This document shows positions 26,491 through 35,351 of a stretch of 50,767 bases of DNA, one piece after another. Origin of the DNA: CBDDDW01 sp965226805 (GTDB lineage: Bacteria > Chloroflexota > Dehalococcoidia > Lucifugimonadales > JAGWBF01); NCBI GenBank assembly GCA_965226805.1, contig CBDDDW010000017.1, positions 1-50,767 of the forward strand, read 5' to 3'. Both the position numbers and the translations under genes were made by a program. A model generated the notes under the pieces. It did no database searches. It had not been told where the DNA came from and was given only the letters and a program-made list of their open reading frames with translations. How positions within the stretch are numbered: the first letter of the stretch is position 1; each line of letters begins with the position of its first letter.

Positions 26491-27235
26491 TCACTCTTCC
26501 TCAAATGGCCCATCGTGGCGTGTCTTGATTGAACAGATGCGCGGAACGAAAGGCTGACCGTGGATCTCCCATTGGCAGTCCCAAACCGCTGCGGGGAACA
26601 GTTGGTCGCTGTGTGCCTTTACGAGACCTTCCCACTCAGCATGGCTGTCGAATGGAGTTTGCTCTCTCCCACTTCGCATTTCCTCGGCCCCGAGGAATCC
26701 CAAATATATGAGGATGACAGGATAGCCGAGTTCAGTCAGCTTCCATGACCAGGCAAAGCGGTTGGCCATCTGATAGCGATGCTCATGTGACAACGCCCAA
26801 TGGAGGCCTGTCCAAGCTTCCAGCGCGGCGTTGGCTTTTCAATGCACTCCGCAATTCGTGCGCGATTTCTAGGACTCGCCTTGACTTGGTCTTCCACCTT
26901 CAGTTCTTGGGTGTGCGCCTTTGCCTCCACAAGAAGCAACCCCTTCCGCCCGTCCACGGTGCAGGTGCTAGCTATGTCCCAAGTCGGCGTCCGAGTGTTC
27001 CGCCTGGAAACTGCCAGCCACCAGCTATGCAATTGGTCACGATCTTGCTTCGGGATCAGTCTTTCGGCTTTATCTAACTGCGCCTCTCCGATGCGACAAA
27101 ACCCCTCCGACATCCATTGATCGTCTGCCGACACGCAGCCCCACGGTTCGGCCAGCGCGTTCAGCCGTTTGGCGACTTGGCCAGGTCCGCCATGAGTCAG
27201 CCAATGGCAGCGAGGGCTTGCTTCCCCGTTCGCTC
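26491..27235 (-). pseudogene. Putative nuclease-like hypothetical gene with frameshift
   Basis: The first part reads CHWLTHGGPGQVAKRLNALA, DDQWMSEGFCRIGEAQLDKA and WDIASTCTVDGRKGLLLVEA with AKAHTQEL; D in WDIA and E-x-K in VEAKAH form a PD-(D/E)XK-like active site. After KASPRNRARIAECIEK the frame breaks near 26830 and continues one over as WTGLHWALSHEHRYQMANRF, ending RHDGPFEEE at 26491. The segment upstream of 27134 is open to a TGA near 27238, with no convincing start, so the N-terminus is also uncertain. The function of this family is unknown to me; a role in DNA handling is inferred only from the motif. Confidence 0.55.
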
Positions 27236-27870
27236 ATGCGGCTAGAGTTTTTCCAAGAAGCTGTCCAATGCCACAGCCATACTAGCCCCTGGGCGCCACA
27301 GATTCCACCGAACCCGTCCCAGGACACCCCTTCCCACTAGTAGTATGATGCCAACTACAAGCGAAGCCGGGAATAGCGGACCAAACTAGAGGCTCCGGCT
27401 ACTACACAGGGGGTGCCGTCTTTCCTTTGTACCTGGTTCGTGGATCGCTACTTCCCCCATAGCTCTGTACCGTTCTCTCTGATGCATCATCCGAGTCCAC
27501 GGGGTGGCATGTGGCCGCCGCATGGTCCGCAGTAGATCATCGCCCGTGCCAACAGGAAAGCACCGTGCTCGTGACTATTGAGGACGAGGCGGGGAGCCGG
27601 CCTTCTGCTCGGCTATCCGCGCCCCATGTCCCCTCCGGCGCAGGACGCTTCCAGACGGCTGCGACGAGCGATTCAGGGTAATCGAGAGACATGCCCTACT
27701 GTTGCGATCGAACGTGTATACTCAGACGAGTACGAGCGCACGGATTCCTGAATGAAAGACGTGCCGAATTGTACCTTGATGGCGACTTTGCAGAACTGGC
27801 CCGACCTTTACGAAACGCTATCTGCTACGAGAAGCCTGCTTGGTGAAGATAGACTACGAGGTCAGATGTT
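27236..27870. other. Stretch without a recognisable gene
   Basis: No coherent protein, RNA gene or repeat is seen. It ends at the left end of an IS3 element. Confidence 0.5.
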
Positions 27871-27960
27871 TGAGGTGGTACCCAAAAACTAGACAACTGG
27901 CTAAGAGAGAGTCCAGCTCCTAAAATAACCGGCAACTAACCGACGTGAAGGAGCAGGACC

Positions 27961-29628
27961 ATGAAGCAGACGAGGAATAAGCACAGTCCCGGCGTTCAAG
28001 GCCAAGGTGGCCCTGGCCGCCCTTGCGGGGGAAGAGACCATCGCCCAGCTCGCCAGCCGATTTGAGGTCCATCCCAGTCAGATTCACGCCTGGAAAAGGG
28101 CCCTGGTGGAAGGAGCCCCGGAGCTATTTGCCACCAATCAGAAATCCCAGGAGAAAGCCAAGGGAAGCTCAGATTAACCACCTCTACCGGCACATCGGCC
28201 AGCTGAAGGTGGAACGCGATTTTTTGTCGGAAAGGTCCGGTCTATGAGTCGCAGCATACGGCGAGCCATGATAGGACCGAGACCACCAGCAGCTGTCTTT
28301 GGTGCGTTCAATGTATCCTGCTGGACGTCAGCCGGGCCTCGGTGTACTACCGGCCGGTACCGACCAGGGCAGAAGACCTGGAGTTGATGGCCCTGATGGA
28401 CGTCAGTATCTGAATCGGGATTGCCCAGATCAAACTGATTCCTCCAACCATGTGACCCTGTGGGATGGCTCGAACTATAAAAGGCAGCCTGAGGGCGTCA
28501 ACTGCATCCGATTCACTCAACTGACCCACTCCCATAGGGTAACCACCCCCCTGACGAGCGTAAAAGTCTAGAATTGCCTGCCCCTGCCCAAGCGTCTCCT
28601 CGGGGTGGTCTATTTACCCCGGACGACCCCATATCTGTCCGAAATACCTGTGCTCTCCAAAGCAGGCTAGCCAGGTGCCAGCCGAAGCCGGCTGATCCGT
28701 TCTAGTATCCCGGTCAGCATTTCCCTGGTTACCAGCACCTCGGGCAAGCTGAAACACCAGCCTCCTTGCGTGGCGTACCAGTCCGCCCACCCGTCTTGAT
28801 CAGCCTGGTCTGAAGACTGGGTCAGAGTCCAGTGCTTCATATCCTCCGGCAACACCAGCCTTCTCATAAAGTTGCCCAGGTTGTAAGTCAGGACGAACAG
28901 CCATAGTCTCACCTGGTTGGCCACGAACTTGTGGCAGGAAAGCCGGGTCCAGTTCAGGGCGTCTGGAAGCCATCTACCGGCGTCCCAACACCAGCAAACC
29001 AGCGCCGGGACACCGGATCTTTCCCTATCTGCTGAAGGGAGTGGAGGTTAATCGGGTCGACCAGGTCTGGGCCGCGGACATCACCTACATCCCCATGGCG
29101 AAGGGCTTCCTGTACCTGGTGGCCATCATGGACTGGCACAGCCGGCACGTGCTGGCCTGGAAGCTCTCCAACACCATGGACACCAGCTTCTGCGTGGCGG
29201 CGTTGGAGGAAGCCCTGGGTAAGGGACGACCGGAGATATTCAACACCGACCAGGGGAGTCAGTTCACCAGTGAGGCCTTTACCCAGACGTTGCAGGAGCA
29301 GAGGGTCCAGGTCAGCATGGATGGTAAGGGTAGGTACCTGGACAACATCTTCGTGGAGCGGCTGTGGCGGAGCATCAAGTACGAGGAGGTGTATCTGAAA
29401 GCTTACCAGACCGTCGCCGAGGCCCGAACTGGGATCAATGCCTACCTGGAGTTCTACAACCGGCAGAGGCCTCACCAGGCTTTGGGCTACCGGACCCCAG
29501 CAGAGGTGTACCAACATGGCCGGGAAGAAAGGGGAGCAGCAGCTGAAGAAGCAGGGCTGCCATCGGGCTTGGTGAAACCTAGCGCAGGGGTGGGAGACTC
29601 TCTTAATCTAGCCCTCATGCTGTCTTAA
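27961..29628 (+). pseudogene. IS3 transposase OrfA/OrfB, broken copy A
   Basis: OrfA starts MKQTRNKHSP but an extra base after CCCGG shifts it; its end (HIGQLKVERDFLSE) is legible near 28190-28240. OrfB begins around 28243, is interrupted near 28410, and resumes at about 28965 (LEAIYRRPNTSKP). The resumed part keeps the catalytic core: D in VWAADITYIPM, D in FNTDQGSQF and E in FVERLWRSIKYEEV. Comparison with copy C shows about 100 bases of orfB missing at the foreign insert. The element cannot make its own transposase but could be mobilised by copy C. Confidence 0.8.
28667..28948 (-). pseudogene. IS1380-family transposase, C-terminal fragment
   Basis: Reads LSCHKFVANQVRLWLFVLTY and NLGNFMRRLVLPEDMKHWTL, then ends with REMLTGILERISRL and stop at 28667. 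The QVRLWLFVLxYNLGNFxRRL stretch is characteristic of the IS1380 transposase C-terminus. The catalytic D-D-E part is absent. It lies antisense inside IS3 copy A. Confidence 0.7.
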
Positions 29629-29645
29629 TAATGGGGTCCACCTTA

Positions 29646-30756
29646 CCCAACCGGGTACCATGTCGTCAAGTAAGAGAGTCAACTCGCGTTGTTCTGAGCT
29701 CAGGTATCCGCAGATGACATCCCTCAAATTCCGCATCTCTCCGCTTTGCAGGCGGCCAAGAATTGTAGACTCTGAAACTAGACCATTCGCGTCGGTCGAC
29801 TGTCTTTGAGTTTGAAGTGCTTGAATGATGCGACCAGCGAACGACAGACTCATTGTGTCCGGAAACGCGCTCACCCGGTCTCTGACTTTTATCTCAGCCG
29901 CGGACCATGACGCATCTAGAGGCTTGTCCTTCAAATCCTCCCAGATCGCTATGAGTGCCTCAGTGGAAAGCAGATACTTCCATAAGCTCTCCACGAATCT
30001 GTTACGAGTAGACAGGTCGAACTCGCTAACGAGCTTGAGGATTTGTGTAAGCTCGTAACCTTTTGGCACAATGACCCTTACCAGATTACGCTTGTTCTCG
30101 CGTATTCGGTCAGCAACCATATGGGTGACCGCGGATTTCCCGGTCCCTTTCCGACCCACGAAGACCTTGAACGTGCCAGCTAAGGCGTCCTCGAACTCGG
30201 CGGTCTCCACGAAATAGGCCGCGAGGTCAGAAAGCTCGTTTTCTGCAACGTAGTCGCCGACATGAATTTTTTTGAGCAACGGGACGCCTTGGCTAGGTGC
30301 GGAAGTTATATCCGATCGGGCGATCTGCTCTAGTTCCTGAAGTTCCCCTGGCAAGGGTGCCAGCCACTGTTCAGTGATCGCGGCGGCGTCGGCCGCGTTC
30401 TTATAGCTGCGTAGTAGATCTCGGTAGTCGATAGGGCCTCCGTCGATATCCTCTCCGAGTATGAGCAGACGCCGTCCGCAAGCAACTGAAACGCCAGCGA
30501 CGAGGGCGCACTTGGCGACGTGTAACGATCTCTGGTGGCCAGTTTGTTCCCCCAGTTCGATCAACACTGCGAAGGAAGTTTCAAGCCTGGTGAGGTACCA
30601 CGATATGGGTTGAAACGCCACTTCCGAGGGGTCGTCTCTGATGACGTTCAGCCCAGAATGTTCCAGCATTTCTTCGACGCGAAGACTGGCCTCGTCCTCC
30701 GAAGGACCGCGAAGGTAAAGGATTTGACGTGCAGTCCTGGTCGGCTTCGATGCCAT
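29646..30756 (-). pseudogene. P-loop ATPase (Sll1717-like), truncated by flanking IS3 elements
   Basis: An N-terminal region that looks like a nucleotide-handling alpha/beta domain (ILYLRGPSEDEASLRVEEML, SFAVLIELGEQTGHQRS, LLILGEDIDG) is followed by a Walker A motif KVFVGRKGTGKSAVTHMVAD. The layout matches the P-loop ATPases I know as Sll1717-like. The ATG at 30756 lies eight bases from the end of IS3 copy B, so the start may survive but its promoter does not. Homology ends at LTLLLDDMVPGWVR where IS3 copy A begins; the expected Walker B and C-terminal half are lost. These proteins are suspected defence or stress NTPases. This copy is inactive. Confidence 0.65.
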
Positions 30757-30831
30757 CAAACTGTGACCTGCCCCCCAAAAACTGGTCCAGTAATAGACTC
30801 GTAAACTGGACATGCTGAAAGGGGGTAGTCA

Positions 30832-31110
30832 ATGGCGAGTAAGCAGCGCAGTGTAGAGGAGATCATAGGGAAGCTGCGGGAAGCGGAGGTGGCCCTGGCG
30901 CAAGGGGAGACGGTGGCCCAGGCATGCAGGGGTATCGGGGTATCGGACCATACGTTTTACCGATGGCGCCAGCAGTATGGGGGGCTGAGGATAGACCAGG
31001 CGAGGCGGTTGCGGGAGATGGAAGCGGAGAACGGACGACTCAGGCGTGCGGTAGCGGACCTGACGTTGGACAACCAGATTCTAAAGGAGGCAGCACGGGG
31101 AAACTTCTGA
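30832..31110 (+). CDS. IS3 copy B OrfA (HTH and leucine-zipper part)
   Basis: Starts MASKQRSVEEIIGKLREAEV; a helix-turn-helix (VAQACRGIGVSDHTFYRWRQ) binds DNA and a heptad-like helix (REMEAENGRLRRAVADLTLD) dimerises. It ends at TGA 31108-31110. The slippery heptamer GGGAAAC at 31098-31104 is in the correct phase (G GGA AAC) for -1 frameshifting into orfB, giving the OrfAB transposase. Confidence 0.85.
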   Translation: MASKQRSVEEIIGKLREAEVALAQGETVAQACRGIGVSDHTFYRWRQQYGGLRIDQARRLREMEAENGRLRRAVADLTLDNQILKEAARGNF

Positions 31111-31964
31111 GCCCGGCTCGCCGGCGGAGATGCGTGGAGTTGGCACGGGAACGGTATGGCATCTCTGAGCGGCGCGCTTGCCGGGCGCTTGAGCAACCCC
31201 GGTCAACACAGAGGCACAGTGCAACAATGGCTGACGACGAGGAGGCCCTGACGATGGCGGTGGTTCGGCTGGCCAGTCGGTATGGACGGTATGGGTACCG
31301 GCGGGTGACTGCCATGCTGCAATGGGAGGGATGGAGAGTGAACCACAAGCGGGTGGAGCGAATCTGGCGACGGGGAGGACTCAAAGTACCAGCCAAACAG
31401 CCCAAGCGTGGTCGACTCTGGCTTACTGACGGCTCCTGCGTGCGGCTGAGGGCACAACGACGGAACCACGTCTGGGCATACGACTTTGTGGCCCTTCGTA
31501 CCAGTGACGGCAAACCCGTTCGTCTCCTGACAGTGGTGGATGAGTATACCAGGGAGTGTCTGGCCATCCATGTGGGTCGCTCGTTACGCTCACCCCATGT
31601 CATTGAATGCCTGGGGGACCTCATGGTCCAGCGTGGCGTGCCGGAGCACCTCCGCTCGGACAACGGGCCGGAGTTCACCGCCAGGGCGGTGCGGTTGTGG
31701 CTCCACGGGGTGGGAGCCACAACCCTCTTCATCACACCGGGTAGCCCTTGGGAGAATGGGTATGTTGAGAGCTTCAACGGCAAGCTTAGGGACGAACTCT
31801 TGGACCGGGAGCTCTTCGATACCCTCTGGGAGGTGCAGGTCCTCACCGAGCAGTGGCGCCACGAGTACAACCACCAACGCCCCCACAGCGCCCTGGGCTA
31901 TCGCCCTCCTGCTCCAGAGGCCATCCTCACCTCCTCTGCTCCAAGCGCTATCAGTGTCTCATGA
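31104..31964 (+). CDS. IS3 copy B OrfB (DDE catalytic part, made by frameshift)
   Basis: In the -1 frame after the slip the chain continues KLLSPARRRRCVELARERYG and carries the DDE residues: D in VWAYDFVALRT, D in HLRSDNGPEFTA and E in NGYVESFNGKLRDELL. It ends at 31964. There is no clear independent start, consistent with synthesis only as an OrfAB fusion. The sequence is uninterrupted. Confidence 0.85.
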   Translation, partial: LLSPARRRRCVELARERYGISERRACRALEQPRSTQRHSATMADDEEALTMAVVRLASRYGRYGYRRVTAMLQWEGWRVNHKRVERIWRRGGLKVPAKQPKRGRLWLTDGSCVRLRAQRRNHVWAYDFVALRTSDGKPVRLLTVVDEYTRECLAIHVGRSLRSPHVIECLGDLMVQRGVPEHLRSDNGPEFTARAVRLWLHGVGATTLFITPGSPWENGYVESFNGKLRDELLDRELFDTLWEVQVLTEQWRHEYNHQRPHSALGYRPPAPEAILTSSAPSAISVS

Positions 31965-31995
31965 TTTGTGATACAACTATTGGGGGCAGGTCACG

Positions 31996-32251
31996 CGGTC
32001 GCCGACATCCATCGTCTCGCCGCCTCGCAAGAGGGGGCGTTCCCTGAGCACAAGGCACTCATCCGCAACTTCGTGGAGGGCATCGAAGTGCTTGGAGACG
32101 AGAGACGGCGTTGACGTACACGGTCTCCATGCCGAGCGATGGAGTGACCCGAGAATCGGCCCCGGTTCTTGATTTTGTCCACTCCGGCCCACCAATTTGG
32201 ACAAAACCGAGAACTTTTACATGGAACTCACAGAAGCTCCAGCGAGGATGA
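31996..32251 (+). pseudogene. Serine recombinase C-terminal fragment
   Basis: Reads ADIHRLAASQEGAFPEHKAL, IRNFVEGIEVLGDE, then after one missing base LTYTVSMPSDGVTRESAPVL and DFVHSGPPIWTKPRTFTWNS, ending at TGA 32249-32251. This is the end of the C-terminal domain of a large serine recombinase. The N-terminal nine tenths are gone; IS3 copy B lies directly upstream. A scrap with the same last residues is at 26360-26435. Confidence 0.7.
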
Positions 32252-32284
32252 ATAGCGCCCGTCAACATTGAAAAAGCACGTGAC

Positions 32285-32790
32285 TTAGCCCGGCGCATGC
32301 CGGCGCTGTGGTGGTCGCTGTGGGGGAAGCGCCTGAGCCCGGAACCCCTGGCCGTAGAACGATTCGATGGTCTCCATGTCGATGAGGAACCAGAACTCTA
32401 TGACCTGTACCCTCAGATGGCATTGGTCGTTCGCTGCACCGGCGGAGCGGGCCCATCCGTCAATAGTCTGCAAATGGTGCCATGGGCCCTGCGGCGTCAC
32501 CGGTCCCTCGGCGTCGACTAAGGGCACCCATTTTGTGGTAGTGTACCACAAAGTCGAAGCTAACATAGGAGTATGCCATTCCCACAGTATCCCCGGGCCG
32601 GACAGGCAAATGGTTTCCAAAGAGGCAGCTTCTGAGGGCGACAGTGCGCAGTAGGTCGGCCGAGTGGCTGAAGTACGGCGGACCCAGCAAGTGGGGCATG
32701 GCGGTTCCATTGTGGACGCTTCTTATGAGAGCGCGGAGGGTGTGCCAACGTTTTAGGAGCGGTAGATGGAAAAGGCTTGATCCGCGCATT
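32285..32790 (-). pseudogene. Possible fragment of an unknown gene
   Basis: On the minus strand LIRSVHNGTAMPHLLGPPYF, HSADLLRTVAL and, one frame over, SPSEAASLETICLSGPGILW and DGWARSAGAANDQCHLRVQV read as plausible protein with tryptophan-rich segments. I do not recognise a family, and the frame breaks near 32635. No ribosome-binding site or partner supports it. It may be a decayed gene or chance. Confidence 0.25.
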
Positions 32791-32826
32791 CCCCACCCCT
32801 TCTATATGCAAAGAGCGTGCTGACGC

Positions 32827-33489
32827 ATGTACACGATACAGTGCGACTTCGATGACACGATCACGGTCAACAATGTCAGTGAAGAACTGAGGAAGGTCTA
32901 CGCCCCCGAAGAATGGCGCGGCATTGAAGACGGGTACAAGGCAGGGCAGTTCAGTGTTGAGGAGAGCAACCGCCGCCAGTTTGCCCTGATTCAGGCCACG
33001 GAGGAGCAGATAGAACAGTATGTCATCCGGACAACCGTCGTGAGACCCGGGTTCTCAGCATTTGTGAAGTACTGCCAGGGGGAGGGAATTCAGCTGGCGG
33101 TGGTCAGCAGCGGAGTGGACCTGTATATAGACCCCATATTGCGCGATTTGGGACTTGGCGATTTGGAGCGGTATTCTGGCACGGGCCGAGTTGGCAATCA
33201 TGGCGTAACCGTGCGCTACGCCGATCCTTTCGAGGCTCCGTTGAAGGAGGGCTTCAAGCTGGCGCACCTTCTGTTTTTGAAGCAAAGGCAACGGCCAGTC
33301 ATCTACATCGGCGACGGAGCATCAGACATTGCGTCCGCCACAGTGGCAGACTTCGTTATCGCGAGAAGCGCCCTTGCGGAGTTTTGTCGCTCTAGGTCCC
33401 TTCCTCACTTCAGGTTCCATGATTTCCATGACGTTCTGCGTATCGTGAAGTATCACATCGTGGGTGCAAGCAGCAACGCGGCACCGTAG
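32827..33489 (+). CDS. HAD-IB phosphatase (MtnX/SerB-like)
   Basis: All four HAD motifs are visible: I, CDFDDTITVNN (nucleophile Asp at about residue 7); II, LAVVSSGVDLYI; III, Lys in APLKEGFK; IV, IYIGDGASDIASA. The helical cap between motifs I and II is of the C1 type. 220 residues, cytoplasmic. It removes phosphate from a small molecule. It stands 164 bases upstream of a nucleotidyltransferase and a CDP-alcohol phosphotransferase on the same strand, so its substrate may be a phosphorylated product of that pathway (for example a phospho-di-inositol phosphate) or a precursor. The ATG has only a weak ribosome-binding site. Confidence 0.85.
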   Translation: MYTIQCDFDDTITVNNVSEELRKVYAPEEWRGIEDGYKAGQFSVEESNRRQFALIQATEEQIEQYVIRTTVVRPGFSAFVKYCQGEGIQLAVVSSGVDLYIDPILRDLGLGDLERYSGTGRVGNHGVTVRYADPFEAPLKEGFKLAHLLFLKQRQRPVIYIGDGASDIASATVADFVIARSALAEFCRSRSLPHFRFHDFHDVLRIVKYHIVGASSNAAP

Positions 33490-33653
33490 CAAGGCGTCAG
33501 GCCGCCAGTTCGACAATCGTCGGTTGCGCGTGTCCTCTTGCGCAGCGTATCGGTGTTCACAGAAGTCCCACCGATAGCAAGGTCATCTGATGTACACCGT
33601 AGAATCTGGTAGCCACACGTCAAAAACTGCCCTATAAAGGAGATCATAGTTAC

Positions 33654-34376
33654 ATGAAAGGTGTCATCCTAGCCGCAGGATACGGGAGACGATTTGCTCT
33701 GGGCGAAGGGCGTCTCCACAAGCTCCTGCTTCGTATAGGCAACCGCGCGGTCATCGACTACACCCTGGAGGCGTTTGGCAAGGCAGGGATCACGGACGTT
33801 GCAATGGTTGTAGGCTATCGTGCCGAGCTGCTGCGAGACTACAATGGCGACGGCGCCCGCCACGGTATCCACCTCGAGTACCTGTTTAATCCCCAGTACG
33901 AAAGGGGAAACGCGCTCTCTCTCAACACCGCGAAGTCCTTCACCCAGGAAGATCCGTTCTTGCTTTGTATGGGAGACCACCTGGTCTCTCCTGAACTGCT
34001 GTCCAGGATGCTAGCGCCCGCAACCGATTCCAGTGCCCTGGCTGTAGACTTCAGCCCAGATATCCACGACATCGAAGAGGCGACACGGGTGCGCGTGGAC
34101 TCTGAAGGCTGCATCAACCGCATAGGGAAAGACCTACACGAATGGGCCGGCGTCGACGCCGGCGTGTTCCGGCTGACTCCAGCCATCTACGAAGCTATCA
34201 CGGCGGTGACATGCGAGGAGCGAGATGAGCATCAGATCAGCGAGGCCGTTACCTGGATGATCAGCCAAGGGTATCGCCTCAATGCGTGCGACATCTCCGG
34301 ATGCTTCTGGCAAGACGTGGATACCTGGGAAGACCTTCGCCATGCCAGGGCGGCGCTGGCAGAGACGACGCTTTGA
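33654..34376 (+). CDS. Sugar/inositol-phosphate nucleotidyltransferase (IPCT-like)
   Basis: 240 residues. The N-terminal signature KGVILAAGYGRRF, followed by HKLLLRIGNRAVIDYTLEAF, is that of NTP-dependent sugar-1-phosphate transferases; LLCMGDHLVSPELL supplies the metal-binding Asp, and WAGVDAGVFRLTP and FWQDVDTWEDLRHA close the fold. The combination with an adjacent CDP-alcohol phosphotransferase is that of L-myo-inositol-1-phosphate cytidylyltransferase, which makes CDP-inositol. AAGGAG lies 11 bases before ATG 33654. Its stop overlaps the next start as TTGA. No inositol-1-phosphate synthase gene is in the window, so the alcohol could be another polyol phosphate. Confidence 0.8.
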   Translation: MKGVILAAGYGRRFALGEGRLHKLLLRIGNRAVIDYTLEAFGKAGITDVAMVVGYRAELLRDYNGDGARHGIHLEYLFNPQYERGNALSLNTAKSFTQEDPFLLCMGDHLVSPELLSRMLAPATDSSALAVDFSPDIHDIEEATRVRVDSEGCINRIGKDLHEWAGVDAGVFRLTPAIYEAITAVTCEERDEHQISEAVTWMISQGYRLNACDISGCFWQDVDTWEDLRHARAALAETTL

Positions 34377-34981
34377 ACGTTGCGTACGACGGCTTTGTCT
34401 CCCGCCACATCAATCGGAGATTTTCCCGGCCTATTGCCAGGTTGCTAGCCTACACCCCGGTAACCCCCAATCAGGTCTCTTTGCTCAGTCTTGTCATCGC
34501 TGTGGGGTCTCTTGCACTATTCTTCAACGACCATCCTTTGTGGGCAGGCGTAGCCGTTCAAGCGTCTTCAATCGTCGACGGCGTAGACGGAGACCTGGCA
34601 CGCCATAAGAGCATAGCGACACGGTTCGGCGGCTTCTTTGACGCCATCCTTGACCGGTACTCCGATGTAGCCATCCTTGGAGGGTTGACCTACTGGTCTG
34701 TCGCCTTTGAAGAGCGGTTGTCACCCGAGCCTACGGCCATCATCGGCGTGTTGGCTATCGTAGGAGCGTTAATGATCAGCTACAGCCGTGCTCGGGCGGA
34801 GGCCTCTTTGGGGTTCACCTTCCAAGGGTTGGCTGGGAACCTGGCATCCAGGGACTCGCGGCTCCTGATTGTGATGATTGGGGCGATTTTGGGACAGGGG
34901 CTAGCATGTCTGGCAGTCATCGCTGTCCTGTCAAACGGCATGGTCCTCTGGCGGTTGGCTGTGGCTCGAAGCCGTTCCTGA
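34373..34981 (+). CDS. CDP-alcohol phosphatidyltransferase-family enzyme
   Basis: Start TTG 34373 overlaps the upstream stop (TTGA). 202 residues. The family signature D-x2-DG-x2-AR-x8-G-x3-D-x3-D is complete: VDGVDGDLARHK then FGGFFDAILDRYSD. Several hydrophobic segments (VSLLSLVIAVGSLALFF, IIGVLAIVGALMISY, LLIVMIGAILGQGLACLAVI) place it in the membrane. In thermophiles the nucleotidyltransferase and this enzyme are one bifunctional protein that makes di-myo-inositol phosphate phosphate; here they are split but coupled. It would transfer the CDP-activated alcohol phosphate to a second alcohol or lipid. Confidence 0.85.
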   Translation: MNVAYDGFVSRHINRRFSRPIARLLAYTPVTPNQVSLLSLVIAVGSLALFFNDHPLWAGVAVQASSIVDGVDGDLARHKSIATRFGGFFDAILDRYSDVAILGGLTYWSVAFEERLSPEPTAIIGVLAIVGALMISYSRARAEASLGFTFQGLAGNLASRDSRLLIVMIGAILGQGLACLAVIAVLSNGMVLWRLAVARSRS

Positions 34982-35351
34982 GGAACAGGAGTTTCATGTT
35001 GACGAGGCTAGGCAGGCTGGTCATTCTGGTCGTCCCGAGTGGAACAGCCGGATACTGGACTTTACGTTGCGTGTCTGCTTCGAGATGAGATTATGCCGGC
35101 CGTACTGCAAACCTGGTAGTTCATCGTAGTTATCTCAGAGTCGCGAACTTGCAAATTGCTAAAGGACGGCTTCAGTGAGCCGTGCGTCAGCTTCAGTATA
35201 GCACCGACCGAGGAGTGATGGTTTGGCCGGGCATGAGCCGCGGCCTACCGTCTCCCCGATCGTCTGTTCAGTAACGCACTGCGACGATTGTTCAGGGCAA
35301 ACCGGATACTCTCTCGGTTTGGGCGGCTTGACTACAGTGTCAGGCTGAACC
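34982..35351. other. Gene-free stretch beyond the integrase gene
   Basis: No gene is recognisable. Because the integrase gene reads towards this edge, the left attachment site of the conjugative element may lie here, but no repeat of it can be identified since the right end of the element is lost. Confidence 0.4.

Larger units (their letters stand above)
27871..29645 (+). mobile_element. IS3-family element, copy A, degenerate and internally rearranged
   Basis: Left end TGAGGTGGTACCC (27871) and right end GGGGTCCACCTTA (29645) are inverted repeats shared with copy C at 49742. Sequence from about 28410 to 28960 is foreign and replaces the corresponding part of orfB; it includes an IS1380 transposase fragment on the opposite strand. 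The right flank cuts the P-loop ATPase gene. Confidence 0.8.
30764..31993 (+). mobile_element. IS3-family element, copy B (IS407-like)
   Basis: Ends TGACCTGCCCCC (30764) and GGGGGCAGGTCA (31993) are inverted repeats. No target duplication is seen (ACTG versus CGCG), and the flanks belong to two unrelated broken genes, so a deletion probably occurred next to the element. OrfA and orfB are intact with a slippery site between them. Confidence 0.85.
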
